Positions 44,914 through 54,805 of a DNA stretch of 64,000 nt are shown piece by piece (position 1 is the first letter of the stretch; each line of letters begins with the position of its first letter). The DNA comes from Rubrivivax sp. (GTDB lineage: Bacteria; Pseudomonadota; Gammaproteobacteria; Burkholderiales; Burkholderiaceae_C). The notes below the pieces were generated by a model. That model was not told where the DNA came from. It did no database searches and saw nothing but the letters and a program-made list of their open reading frames with translations. The DNA is taken from the NCBI GenBank assembly GCA_016707445.1, contig JADJHR010000005.1, positions 310,001 to 374,000 of the forward strand, in the 5' to 3' direction. Position numbers and translations under genes: made by a program.

Positions 44914-46432
44914 ACAACCGCGAAACCGGCGCCGCTCGCCCCCGCAGCGGCGCCGACATCGCCGACTGGCGCCCCGAGGACGAAGCCTTCTGGGAATCCA
45001 CCGGCAAGCGCATCGCCTACCGCAACCTGTGGATCTCGATGCCGGCGCTGCTGTGCGGCTTCGCGGTCTGGGGCATGTGGGGCATCATCACCGTGCAGAT
45101 GCTCAACCTGGGCTTCCCGTTCACCCAGGCCGAGCTGTTCACGCTGACCGCGATCGCCGGCATCGCCGGCGCCACGATGCGCATCCCGGCGTCGTTCCTG
45201 ATCCGCCTGGCGGGCGGGCGCAACACCATCTTCCTGACCACCGCGATGCTGCTGGCGCCGGCCATCGGCACCGGCATCGTGCTGCAGCACAAGGACTGGC
45301 CGCTGTGGGTCTTTCCAGCTGATGGCGCTGTGGTCGGGCGTCGGCGGCGGCAACTTCGCCAGTTCGATGTCCAACATCAGCACCTTCTTCCCGAAGCGGC
45401 TGCAGGGCACCGGCGCTCGGGCTGAACGCCGGCCTGGGCAACTTCGGCGTGACGACGATGCAGATCGTCATCCCGCTGGTGATGACGGTCGGCCTGTTCG
45501 GCGCCTTCGGCGGCGAGCCGATGACGCTGCTGAAGGACAGCGGCTGGATCTTCGGCAAGATCGCCGCCGGCACGCCGACCTGGATCCAGAACGCCGGCTT
45601 CGCCTGGGTGCTGTCGCTGGTGCCGCTGTCGATCCTGTGCTGGTTCGGCATGAACAACCTGAAGACGATCTCGCCGGCCACCGGCAACCCGATCGTCGCC
45701 TTCGCCAAGATCACCTACCTGTACACGCTGGCCTTCGTGCCGTCGATCTTCATCCTCTACCTGTACCTGCCGGCGCCCACCGGGCTGGGGCTGATCAACA
45801 TGTGGGTGGCGATCCCGCTGGACATCATCGCCGCGCTGCTGATCATGAAGCTCGCCGCTTTCGGCCCGATGAAGGAGGGCGTCGCCAAGCAGTTCGAGAT
45901 CTTCCGCAACAAGCACACCTGGTCGCTGACCGTCCTGTACATCGTCACCTTCGGCTCGTTCATCGGTTTCTCGATGGCGCTGCCGCTGTCGATGAAGGTC
46001 ATCTTCGGCGTCAGCCACGTGCCCGGCGCCAACGGCGTGATGCAGCACACGCTGAACAACCCGAACGCACCAGCGGTGCTGGCCTACGCCTGGATCGGCC
46101 CCTTCGTCGGCGCCGCGGTGCGCCCGATCGGCGGCTGGATCTCCGACAAGGTCGGCGGCTCGATCGTCACGCAGATCATCTCGGCGGTGATGGTGGTGGC
46201 CTCGGTGGCGGTGGGCTACGTGATGATGCAGGCCTACAACTCGGCCACGCCCGAGCAGTACTTCCCGGCCTTCCTGGGCCTGTTCATCGTGCTGTTCTTC
46301 GCCAGCGGCATCGGCAACGGCTCGACCTTCCGCACCATCGGCGTGATCTTCGACCGCCAGCAGGCCGGCCCGGTGCTGGGCTGGACCTCGGCAGTCGCCG
46401 CCTACGGCGCCTTCATCGCGCCGATCGAGCCC
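44910..46432 (+). pseudogene. narK2: NarK2-type nitrate/nitrite antiporter, two frameshifts, 3' end missing
   Basis: The N-terminus PEDEAFWESTGKRIAYRNLW and helices such as ALLCGFAVWGMWGIITVQML identify a type II NarK. One extra T near 45312-45314 and one extra G near 45411-45413 each shift the frame; correcting both gives WVFQLMALWSGVGGGNFASS and LQGTALGLNAGLGNFGVTT. The third frame runs to VAAYGAFIAPI and then passes directly, without a stop, into narG. The last 50 or so residues (final helix) expected for NarK2 are missing. NarK2 exchanges nitrate for nitrite across the membrane. Confidence 0.85.
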
Positions 46433-49400
46433 ATGAGCCACTTTCTCGACCGACTCAACCATTTCTCGTTGCCGCGGGAGAGCTTCTCCGGCGACCACGG
46501 CGTCACCACCGGCGAAGACCGCACCTGGGAAGACGCCTACCGCAACCGCTGGGCGCACGACAAGATCGTGCGCAGCACGCACGGCGTGAACTGCACCGGA
46601 TCCTGCTCGTGGAAGATCTACGTCAAGGGCGGCATCGTCACCTGGGAAACCCAGCAGACCGACTACCCGCGCACGCGCTGGGACATGCCCAACCACGAGC
46701 CGCGCGGCTGCGCGCGCGGCGCCAGCTACAGCTGGTACCTGTACAGCGCCAACCGCGTCAAGTACCCGATGGTGCGCGGCCGGCTGCTCAAGCACTGGCG
46801 CGCAGCCCGCCTGCAGCACGGCCCGGTGGAAGCCTGGGCGTCGATCCAGGCCGACGAAGGCAAGCGGCGCGACTACCAGAAGGTGCGCGGCCTGGGCGGC
46901 TTCGTGCGCTCGAGCTGGGACGAGGTCAACGAGATCATCGCCGCGGCCAACGTCTACACCATCAAGAAGCACGGGCCGGACCGCGTCATCGGCTTCTCGC
47001 CGATCCCGGCGATGTCGATGGTCAGCTACGCCGCGGGCAGCCGCTACCTCAGCCTGATCGGCGGCGTCTGCATGAGCTTCTACGACTGGTACTGCGACCT
47101 GCCGCCCAGCAGCCCGCAGGTCTGGGGCGAGCAGACCGACGTGCCGGAATCGGCCGACTGGTACAACTCCACCTTCATCATCGCCTGGGGCTCCAACGTG
47201 CCGCAGACGCGCACGCCGGACGCGCACTTCTTCACCGAGGTGCGCTACAAGGGCGCCAAGACGGTCGCGGTCACGCCCGACTACTCCGAAGTCGCCAAGC
47301 TGGCCGACATCTGGATGCACCCGAAGCAGGGCACCGACGCGGCCGTGGCCATGGCCATGGGCCACGTCATCCTCAAGGAGTTCTACTTCGACGGCGGCGC
47401 CGCGCAGCGCCTACTTCGACGACTACGCGCGCCGCTACACCGACCTGCCGATGCTGGTGATGCTGAAGCAGCAGACGCTGGCCGACGGCAGCACCACGCT
47501 GGTGCCCGACCGTTACGTGCGCGCCAGCGACTTCAACGGCAAGCTGGGCCAGGCCAACAACCCGGAATGGAAGACCGTCGCCTTCGACACCGCTGGCGAA
47601 GTCACCCTGCCCAACGGCGCGATCGGCTTCCGCTGGGGCCCCGACGGCCGGCCCGACGCCGGCAAGTGGAACCTTGAGGCCAAGGACGCGCGCCACGGCC
47701 GCGGTCAAGCTCAAGCTGTCGGTGCTGGAGGACGGCGCCAGGCGCAGCGAGACGGCCAAGGTCGGCTTCCCGTATTTCGGCGGCATCGTCACGCCGCACT
47801 TCCCGCAAGCCAGCAGACCGACGTGCTGGTGCGCAGGGTGCCGGTGCGCCGGCTCGCGCTGGGCAAGCCGGGCGAGAAGCGCGAGGCGCTGGTCGCCACG
47901 GTGTTCGACCTGCAGGTGGCCAACTACGGCGTGGCACGCGGCCTGCCGGCGGCCGGCCGCGGCGCCAGACTTCGACGACGACACGCCCTACACGCCGGCC
48001 TGGCAGGAGCGCATCACCGGCGTGCCGCGCGAGCAGGTGATCACCGTGGCGCGCCAGTTCGCCGACAACGCCGACAAGACGCAGGGCAAGTCGATGGTCA
48101 TCATCGGCGCGGCGATGAACCACTGGTACCACAGCGACATGAACTACCGCGGCATCATCAACATGCTGATGATGTGCGGCTGCATCGGCAAGAGCGGCGG
48201 CGGCTGGGCGCACTACGTGGGCCAGGAAAAGCTGCGCCCGCAGACCGGCTGGACGGCGCTGGCGTTCGCGCTCGACTGGATCCGCCCGCCGCGGCAGATG
48301 AACAGCACCAGCTTCTTCTACGCCCACACCGACCAGTGGCGCTACGAGAAGCTGGGCATGGACGAGGTGCTCTCGCCGCTGGCCGACAAGAAGGTGTACG
48401 GCGGCAGCATGATCGACTACAACGTGCGCGCCGAGCGCATGGGCTGGCTGCCCAGCGCGCCGCAGCTGCAGACCAACCCGCTGCAGGTGGTGCGCGACGC
48501 GCAGGCCGCCGGCGTGGACGCGAAGGACTACGCCACCAAGGCGCTCAAGGACGGCACGCTCAAGATGAGCTGCACCGACCCGGACCACCCGGACAACTGG
48601 CCGCGCAACATGTTCATCTGGCGCTCCAACCTGCTGGGCTCCAGCGGCAAGGGCCACGAGTATTTCCTCAAGCACCTGCTGGGCACCAGCCACGGCGTGC
48701 AGGGCAAGGACCTGGGCAAGGACGATGCGAAGCCCGCCGAGGTGCGCTGGCACGAACACGCGCCCGAAGGCAAGCTCGACCTGCTGGTGACGCTCGACTT
48801 CCGCATGAGCACCACCTGCCTGTACTCCGACATCGTGCTGCCCACCGCCACCTGGTACGAGAAGAACGACCTCAACACCAGCGACATGCACCCCTTCATC
48901 CACCCGCTGTCCACCGCGGTGGACCCGGCCTGGCAGTCGCGCAGCGACTGGGAGATCTACAAGGGCTTCGCCAAGAAGTTCAGCGAAGTCTGCGTCGGCC
49001 ACCTGGGCGTCGAGCGCGAGGTCGTGCTGACGCCGCTGATGCACGACAGCCCGTCCGAGCTGGCCAGCCCTTGGACGTCAGCGACTGGAAGCGCGGCGAG
49101 TGCGAGCTGATCCCGGGCAAGACCGCGCCGCAGATCGGGGTCGTCGAGCGCGACTACCCGAACGTCTACAAGCGCTTCACCGCGCTGGGCCCGCTGATGA
49201 ACAAGGTCGGCAACGGCGGCAAGGGCATCGCCTGGAACACGCAGACCGAGGTGCGGCAGCTGGGCGAGCTCAACGGCCACGCGCGCCGAGGGCGTGACCT
49301 GCGGCATGCCGAAGATCGAGACCGACATCGACGCCTGCGAAGTGGTCCTGATGCTGGCCCCCGAGACCAACGGCCATGTCGCGGTCAAGGCCTGGGAGGC

Positions 49401-50242
49401 GCTGGGCAAGCATCACCGGGCGCGACCACACGCACCTGGCGCTGCACCGCGAGGACGAGAAGATCCGCTTCCGCGACATCCAGGCGCAGCCGCGCAAGAT
49501 CATCAGCTCGCCCACCTGGAGCGGCATCGAGAGCGAGACCGTCAGCTACAACGCCGGCTACACCAACGTGCACGAGCTGATCCCGTGGCGCACGCTGACC
49601 GGGCGCCAGCAGTTCTACCAGGACCATCTGTGGATGCGCGCCTTCGGCGAGGGCTTCGCCGTCTACCGCCCGCCGGTGGACCTGAAGGCCACTGCCGGCA
49701 TCCAGGGCATCAAGCCCAACGGCAACCCGGAGATCGCGCTCAACTTCATCACGCCGCACCAGAAGTGGGGCATCCACAGCACCTACACCGACAACCTGAT
49801 CATGCTCACGCTGAGCCGCGGCGGGCCGATCATCTGGTTGAGCGAGGACGACGCCAAGAGCGCCGGCATCGTCGACAACGACTGGGTCGAGCTGTTCAAC
49901 GTGAACGGCGCGATCGCGGCGCGCGCGGTGGTCAGCCAGCGCGTCAAGCCGGGCATGGTGATGATGTACCACGCGCAGGAGAAGATCGTGAACACGCCGG
50001 GCTCCGAGATCACCGGCGCGCGCGGCGGCATCCACAACTCGGTGACGCGCATCGTGCTCAAGCCCACGCACATGATCGGCGGCTACGCGCAGCTGAGCTA
50101 CGGCTTCAACTACTACGGCACCATCGGCACCAACCGCGACGAGTTCGTCGTCGTGCGCAAGATGAACAAGGTCGACTGGCTCGACACGCCGGTCGGCGAG
50201 GAGCGGGTCGCGCTCGTTCAGGCCCAAGGAGAAAACGCATGA
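46433..50242 (+). pseudogene. narG: Respiratory nitrate reductase alpha subunit NarG, seven frameshifts
   Basis: The molybdenum bis-MGD catalytic subunit of membrane-bound nitrate reductase. MSHFLDRLNHFS at 46433 is the family start. The FS0 cluster region HGVNCTGSCSWKIYVKGG and ETQQTDYPRTRWDMPNHEPR is intact, and the C-terminal TGARGGIHNSVTRIVLKPTH is present. Frame changes are inferred near 47411, 47693, 47805, 47967, 49063, 49284 and 49411, each by one base (five insertions, two deletions). All pieces join into a full-length NarG with no in-frame stops. The stop overlaps narH by ATGA. The frame runs continuously in from narK2. Confidence 0.9.
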
Positions 50243-51763
50243 AAATCCGCGCACAAATCGGCATGGTGCTGAACCTGGACAAGTGCATCGGCTGCCACAC
50301 CTGTTCGGTCACCTGCAAGAACGTCTGGACCAGCCGCCCGGGCATGGAATACGCCTGGTTCAACAACGTCGAGACCAAGCCCGGCATCGGCTACCCGAAG
50401 GAATGGGAGAACCAGGACAAGTGGAACGGCGGCTGGGTGCGCAAGGCCAACGGCAGCATCGAACCGCGCCAGGGCGGCAAGTGGAAGCTGCTGATGCGCA
50501 TCTTCGCCAACCCCAACCTGCCGGAGATCGACGACTACTACGAGCCGTTCACCTTCGACTACGACCACCTGCAGTCCGCGCCCGAGATGAAGGCCAGCCC
50601 GACCGCCCGGCCGCGCAGCCTGATCACCGGCAAGCAGATGGACAAGATCGTCTGGGGCCCGAACTGGGAGGAGATCCTCGGCGGCGAGTTCTCCAAGCGC
50701 AGCAAGGACAAGAACTTCGACGACATCCAGAAGGAGATCTACGGCCAGTTCGAGAACACCTTCATGATGTACCTGCCGCGCCTGTGCGAGCACTGCCTGA
50801 ACCCGGCCTGCGTGGCCTCGTGCCCGTCGGGCTCGATCTACAAGCGCGAGGAAGACGGCATCGTGCTGATCGACCAGGACAAGTGCCGCGGCTGGCGCAT
50901 GTGCGTGTCGGGCTGCCCGTACAAGAAGATCTACTACAACTGGAAGAGCGGCAAGGCCGAGAAGTGCATCTTCTGCTACCCGCGCATCGAGGCCGGCCAG
51001 CCGACCGTGTGCTCGGAAACCTGCGTCGGCCGCATCCGCTACCTCGGCGTGCTGCTCTACGACGCCGACCGCATCCAGGAGGCGGCCAGCGTCGAGCACG
51101 ACCGCGACCTGTACCAGGCGCAGCTCGACATCTTCCTCGACCCGAACGACCCGAAGGTGATCGAGCAGGCGCGCCAAGGACGGCATCCCCGAGGCCTGGC
51201 TGGAAGCCGCGCGCAAGAGCCCGGTCTACAAGATGGCGGTGGACTGGAAGGTGGCGCTGCCGCTGCACCCGGAATACCGCACGCTGCCGATGGTCTGGTA
51301 CGTGCCGCCGCTGTCGCCGATCAGCGCGGCGGCCAACGCCGGGCAACTCGGCAACAACGGCGAGATCCCCGACGTCAAGCAGTTGCGCATCCCGGTCAAG
51401 TACCTGGCCAACCTGCTGACCGCCGGCGACACCGCGCCGGTGGTGCGCGCGCTCGAACGCATGCTGGCGATGCGCGCCTACCAGCGCGGCAAGCATGTCG
51501 ACAAGGTGGAGAACCTGGCCGTGCTGCAGCAGGTCGGCCTCAGCCAGGCCGAGGTCGAGGAGATGTACCACGTGATGGCGATCGCCAACTACGAGGACCG
51601 CTTCGTCATTCCCAGCACGCACCGCGAATACGCCGAGAACACCTTCAACGTGCGCGGCGGCTGCGGCTTCAGCTTCGGCAACGGCTGCTCCGAGGGCACC
51701 AGCGAGACCAGCCTGTTCGGCAGCGAGAAGAAGCGCACCATCCCGATCCGGGCGGAGGTCTGA
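50239..51763 (+). pseudogene. narH: Respiratory nitrate reductase beta subunit NarH, one frameshift
   Basis: The iron-sulfur electron-transfer subunit. The N-terminal CIGCHTCSVTCKNVW, CEHCLNPACVASCPSG, CRGWRMCVSGCPYKK (with the Trp that replaces a Cys at the 3Fe-4S site) and CIFCYPRIEAGQPTVCSETC provide the four clusters. One extra C near 51174-51175 shifts the frame; correction reads VIEQARKDGIPEAWLEAARK. The corrected protein is about 507 residues, normal for NarH. The start overlaps narG, and narJ follows after 2 bases. Confidence 0.92.
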
Positions 51764-51765
51764 CC

Positions 51766-52323
51766 ATGCTGACCCGAGAGCCCCAAACCCCAGGGCCGCC
51801 GCTGCGCGCGCTGGCGCGGCTGCTGGGCTACCCCGACGCCTGCTGCGCGCATCTGCCGGAGATGCGCGCCGCGCTGCGCGACGGGCGCGCCATCGCGCGC
51901 GCTGGCCGAGCTCGATGCGCTGATCGCCAGGCTCGGCGCGGCGACGCGCCTCGAGGCCGAGGCCGACTACGTCGAGCTGTTCGACCGCGGCCGCGGCACC
52001 TCGCTGCACCTGTTCGAGCATGTGCACGGCGACTCGCGCGATCGCGGCCCGGCGATGATCGACCTGATCAAGACCTACGAGGACGCCGGCCTGTTTCTCG
52101 GCGAGGGTGAGCTGCCCGACTTCCTGCCGGTGGTGCTGGAGTTCGCCTCCCTGGCCGGCGAGAAGGCCCAGGCCGCAACGTGCCCGCGAAGAGCCGCTCG
52201 ACGAGAGCTGGGCCGAGCCGCCGGCCTTCGGCGGCTGTTCCACGGCCGGGCAGGCCCCGACCAGGCCCAGCCCATCCGGATCCATCGTCCGCAGGCCCCA
52301 ACGCCGCCAGGAGCGCGCCATGA
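51766..52323 (+). pseudogene. narJ: Nitrate reductase chaperone NarJ, several frameshifts and an internal loss
   Basis: A chaperone that inserts the molybdenum cofactor into NarG. Pieces in different frames give LARLLGYPDACCAHLPEMR, then AELDALIARLG with HLFEHVHGDSRDRGPAMIDL and GELPDFLPVVLEFAS, and then EEPLDESWAEPPAFGGCS. At least four one-base frame changes are needed (near 51898, 52180, 52250, 52277). In addition the text passes directly from VLEFAS to LAGEKAQA; about 40 residues normally between these blocks are absent. The end is uncertain; an ATGA overlap with narI at 52320-52323 is likely. Confidence 0.75.
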
Positions 52324-53061
52324 CCCCGTCTCCAGCTACCTTCACACTTTCTTCAACGTCTATCCGTACATCTGCCTGTCGGTGTTCCTGGCGGGCAGCC
52401 TGGCGCGCTTCGACCGCGACCAGTACACCTGGAAGAGCGATTCGTCGCAGATGCTGCGCACCGGCACGCTGCGCTGGGGCAGCAACCTGTTCCACATCGG
52501 CATCCTGTTCCTGTTCTTCGGCCACCTGGTCGGCCTGCTGACGCCGCACTGGTTGTACGAGCCCTTCATCAGCGCGCCGAACAAGCAGATGGTGGCCATC
52601 GTTGCCGGTGGCATTGCCGGGGTGATCTGCTTCATCGGGCTGACGATGCTGCTGCACCGGCGCACCTTCGACCCGCGCATCCGCCTGACCAGCCACCGTA
52701 CCGATCTGGCGATTCTGGTCATCTTGTGGATGCAGCTGAGCCTGGGGCTGATCACGCTGCCGTCGTCGTACCAGCACCCCGACGGCAGCGTCATGCTCAT
52801 CCTCGCCGACTGGGCGCAGCGCATCGTCACCTTCCGCCCGCTGGCGGCCAACCTGATCGAGCTGGCCTGGCCCTATCAGGCGCACATGGTGCTGGGCATG
52901 ACGATCTTCCTGCTGTTCCCCTTCAGCCGCCTGGTGCACGTCTGGAGCGGCTTCGCTACGGTGGCCTTCCTGTTCCGCCCCTACCAGGTGGTGCGTTCGC
53001 GCCGCCTGAACCTGCCGCCGGCCACAACCGCCCGCCAGCGCGGGCTGAGGTTGCGCGATGA
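52320..53061 (+). pseudogene. narI: Respiratory nitrate reductase gamma subunit NarI, one or two frameshifts
   Basis: The dihaem cytochrome b membrane anchor that takes electrons from quinol. LHTFFNVYPYICLSVFLAGS, FDRDQYTWKSDSSQML, FHIGILFLFFGHLVGLLTPH and LAWPYQAHMVLGMTIFLLFPFSRLVHVW supply the five helices and haem histidines. The ATG at 52320 has AGGAG upstream but is in a different frame from the body; one missing base near 52330 would fix this. The C-terminus after PYQVVRSRRLNLPPA is frame-uncertain; an ATGA overlap with the next gene (stop at 53061) is the likely end. Confidence 0.85.
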
Positions 53062-53837
53062 CGATCACCACAGAGCAACTCGACGTGCCGGCCCGCATCA
53101 ACGGTGTGCCCCTGCATGCAACTGGCGAGACACTCGACGCCGAAACCCTGCGCCAGCGCGCCTGCACCGAGCTGCTGCGCCAGGCGGCCATGCGCGGGCC
53201 TGCTCGCCGCCGACGATGCGCCGGCCCCCGACGGCGCGACCAGCGAAGCCGCCAGGCAGGCCATCGAGGCGCTGCTGGCGCGCGAGCTGCGGTCCCCGAG
53301 CCATCCGACGAGGCCTGCCGCCGCCACCTCGACGCCCAGCCGCGCGCTACCGCAGCGGCGAGCGCGTCCGCGTGCGGCACATCCTGTTCGCGGTGACGCC
53401 GGGTGTCGACGTGCGCCGCCTGCGCAAGCGCGCCGAAGCCGCCCTGCTCGAAGTGCGCTGCCACCGCGACGGCAGGCGCCGCTTTCGCCGCGCGGCCGCG
53501 AGCTGTCGAACTGCCCCAGCGGCGCCAGGGCGGTGCGCTCGGCTGGCTGCGTGCGCAGGATTGCGCACCCGAGTTCGCGCGCGAGATCTTCGCCGCGCCC
53601 GAGATCGGCGTCTTGCCGCGCCTGGTGCACAGCCGCTTCGGGCTGCACGTGGTCGAAGTGCGCGCGCGCGAGTCGGGGCAGACGCCCGGCTTCGAGGCGG
53701 TGCGCGGCGCCGTGGCACTGGCGCTGCGCCAGCAGACCTTCGCCAGTGCGCTGCGCCAGTACTTGCAGCTGCTGGCCGGCGGGGCCGTGATCGAGGGCGT
53801 GGTGCTGGACAGCGCCGACACCCCGCTGGTGCAATGA
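53058..53837 (+). pseudogene. nar-operon peptidyl-prolyl isomerase (parvulin/NifM-like), several frameshifts
   Basis: An isomerase of about 260 residues placed directly after narI. The N-terminal part reads MTITTEQLDVPARINGVPLH, then ATSEAARQAIEALLARELR, EPSDEACRRHLDAQP, and the parvulin domain with SGERVRVRHILFAVTPGVD, FAREIFAAPEIGVLPRLVHSRFGLHVVEVRAR. At least five one-base frame changes are needed, near 53190, 53292, 53345, 53475 and 53510. Parvulin-type isomerases are often the last member of narGHJI operons in Pseudomonas and Burkholderiales; their role in enzyme maturation is likely but not well shown. It overlaps the next gene by ATGA. Confidence 0.75.
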
Positions 53838-54256
53838 CCACGGCCCCCATGGTCGAGATCGGCCACTTCGACGACCTGTTGCGTGCTGCGCGTGGCATGG
53901 CCGAACCACAGCATTTGCTGTTCGTCTTTGCCGCTGCCGAACTGCCGTCAGGCGCCAGCGCGCAGCAGCGCGCCGATTTCGAAGCCGGCGTGGGCGGTGA
54001 ACTTGCGCCGCTGATGTGCGTGGACAAGGTGGCCACCGAACTGCCCGGCTTCGACGCGCTGGTCGTCGAAGCCGCAGCGGCCGGGCCGCCGTGGGCGATC
54101 GTCTTCAGCGCCGCCTTGTCGGGGCGGGGTGGCATGCCGCCGACCGCGGCCGACATCGACGCGGCCATGCAGCACATGGTCGATTCGATCAAGGCTGGTC
54201 GTCTCGACGGCATGCTGCCGTTCGATCGCCAGGGCCTGCCGGTGCAGCTCAGCTGA
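53834..54256 (+). CDS. Small conserved gene of unknown function at the end of the nar operon
   Basis: An intact 140-residue protein whose start overlaps the isomerase stop (ATGA). Visible features are an N-terminal helix FDDLLRAARGMAEPQHLLFVF, LAPLMCVDKVATELPGFDALVVEAAAAGPPWAIVF, and the ending MLPFDRQGLPVQLS. I recall similar betaproteobacterial proteins carrying the database label ribonucleotide reductase subunit alpha, but no ribonucleotide reductase motif is visible and that name should not be trusted. Its coupling to the nar isomerase suggests a role in nitrate respiration. It is convergent with dksA with no gap. Confidence 0.75.
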   Translation: MTTAPMVEIGHFDDLLRAARGMAEPQHLLFVFAAAELPSGASAQQRADFEAGVGGELAPLMCVDKVATELPGFDALVVEAAAAGPPWAIVFSAALSGRGGMPPTAADIDAAMQHMVDSIKAGRLDGMLPFDRQGLPVQLS

Positions 54257-54628
54257 TCAGGGACGCGCCTTGATCTGGCCCGAGGCCTGCTCCCAGCGGC
54301 CCTTGCAGGTCACGCAGTGCTCGGTCTGTGGTTCGATCTTCAGGCGCTCGAAGGGGATGTCGCAGCCACATTCTCCGCAGATGCCATAGCTGCCGTCGGC
54401 CATGGCCTTGAGTGCACGATCGATGCGCGCAAGGTCGGCCGCGTCGATGTCGGTCAGTGCCTGGTCGACCTCGCGGGCCACATTGCGCTGGACCATGCCG
54501 CCTTCATCGGCCGACGGCGGCGCCAGGTTCTCCCGGTTCTGCTGCATCTCCTGCTGAAGCTCGCTGCGACGCGTCAGCAGCAATGACTTCAGTTCGTCGA
54601 ATTGGGCGGGTGAAAGTTTTTGGCTCAT
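54257..54628 (-). CDS. DksA/TraR family zinc-finger protein
   Basis: A 123-residue protein of the DksA/TraR family. The C4 zinc finger CGECGCDIPFERLKIEPQTEHCVTC follows an N-terminal coiled-coil (ELKSLLLTRRSELQQEMQQN). The usual DksA tip with Asp-x-x-Asp is replaced here by DEGGMVQRNVAREVDQALTDID, so it may be a DksA-like paralogue rather than the main DksA. It should bind the secondary channel of RNA polymerase. The ATG at 54628 gives MSQKLSPAQFDEL, preferred to an upstream ATG at 54664. Confidence 0.88.
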   Translation of the reverse strand: MSQKLSPAQFDELKSLLLTRRSELQQEMQQNRENLAPPSADEGGMVQRNVAREVDQALTDIDAADLARIDRALKAMADGSYGICGECGCDIPFERLKIEPQTEHCVTCKGRWEQASGQIKARP

Positions 54629-54805
54629 GACATGACCTGCTGCAGTGGGCTCGAAGGGCAGCATAGCAGTGCGCCCATGCCATTGCCCTGCGTACCGTCA
54701 AGCCAGCGGCGCTTGCCGTCGGCATTGGCAGACAATGCCAGGCAGCCAGCCCCTTGAGCACCTGATGCACGCGACCTTCCAGACCCTGCTCGGAATCGGC
54801 GCTGC

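Noticed and set aside
45449..47677. A true NarK2-NarG fusion protein
   Set aside because: The join is in frame, but it removes an essential NarK2 helix and lies in a region full of frame errors. It is reported as an anomaly and not annotated as one functional protein.
50762..53914. Long open frame of about 1050 codons on the minus strand opposite narH-narI
   Set aside because: High GC content with strong third-position bias produces long open antisense frames. The translation is Arg/Ala-rich, has no recognisable domain, and faces well-identified nar genes.
53834..54256. Ribonucleotide reductase alpha subunit
   Set aside because: The label is remembered for similar proteins, but at 140 residues it has none of the catalytic cysteines or domains of that enzyme.
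54257..54628. Classical DksA
   Set aside because: The zinc finger fits, but the usual coiled-coil tip sequence was not recognised, so only the family name is given.
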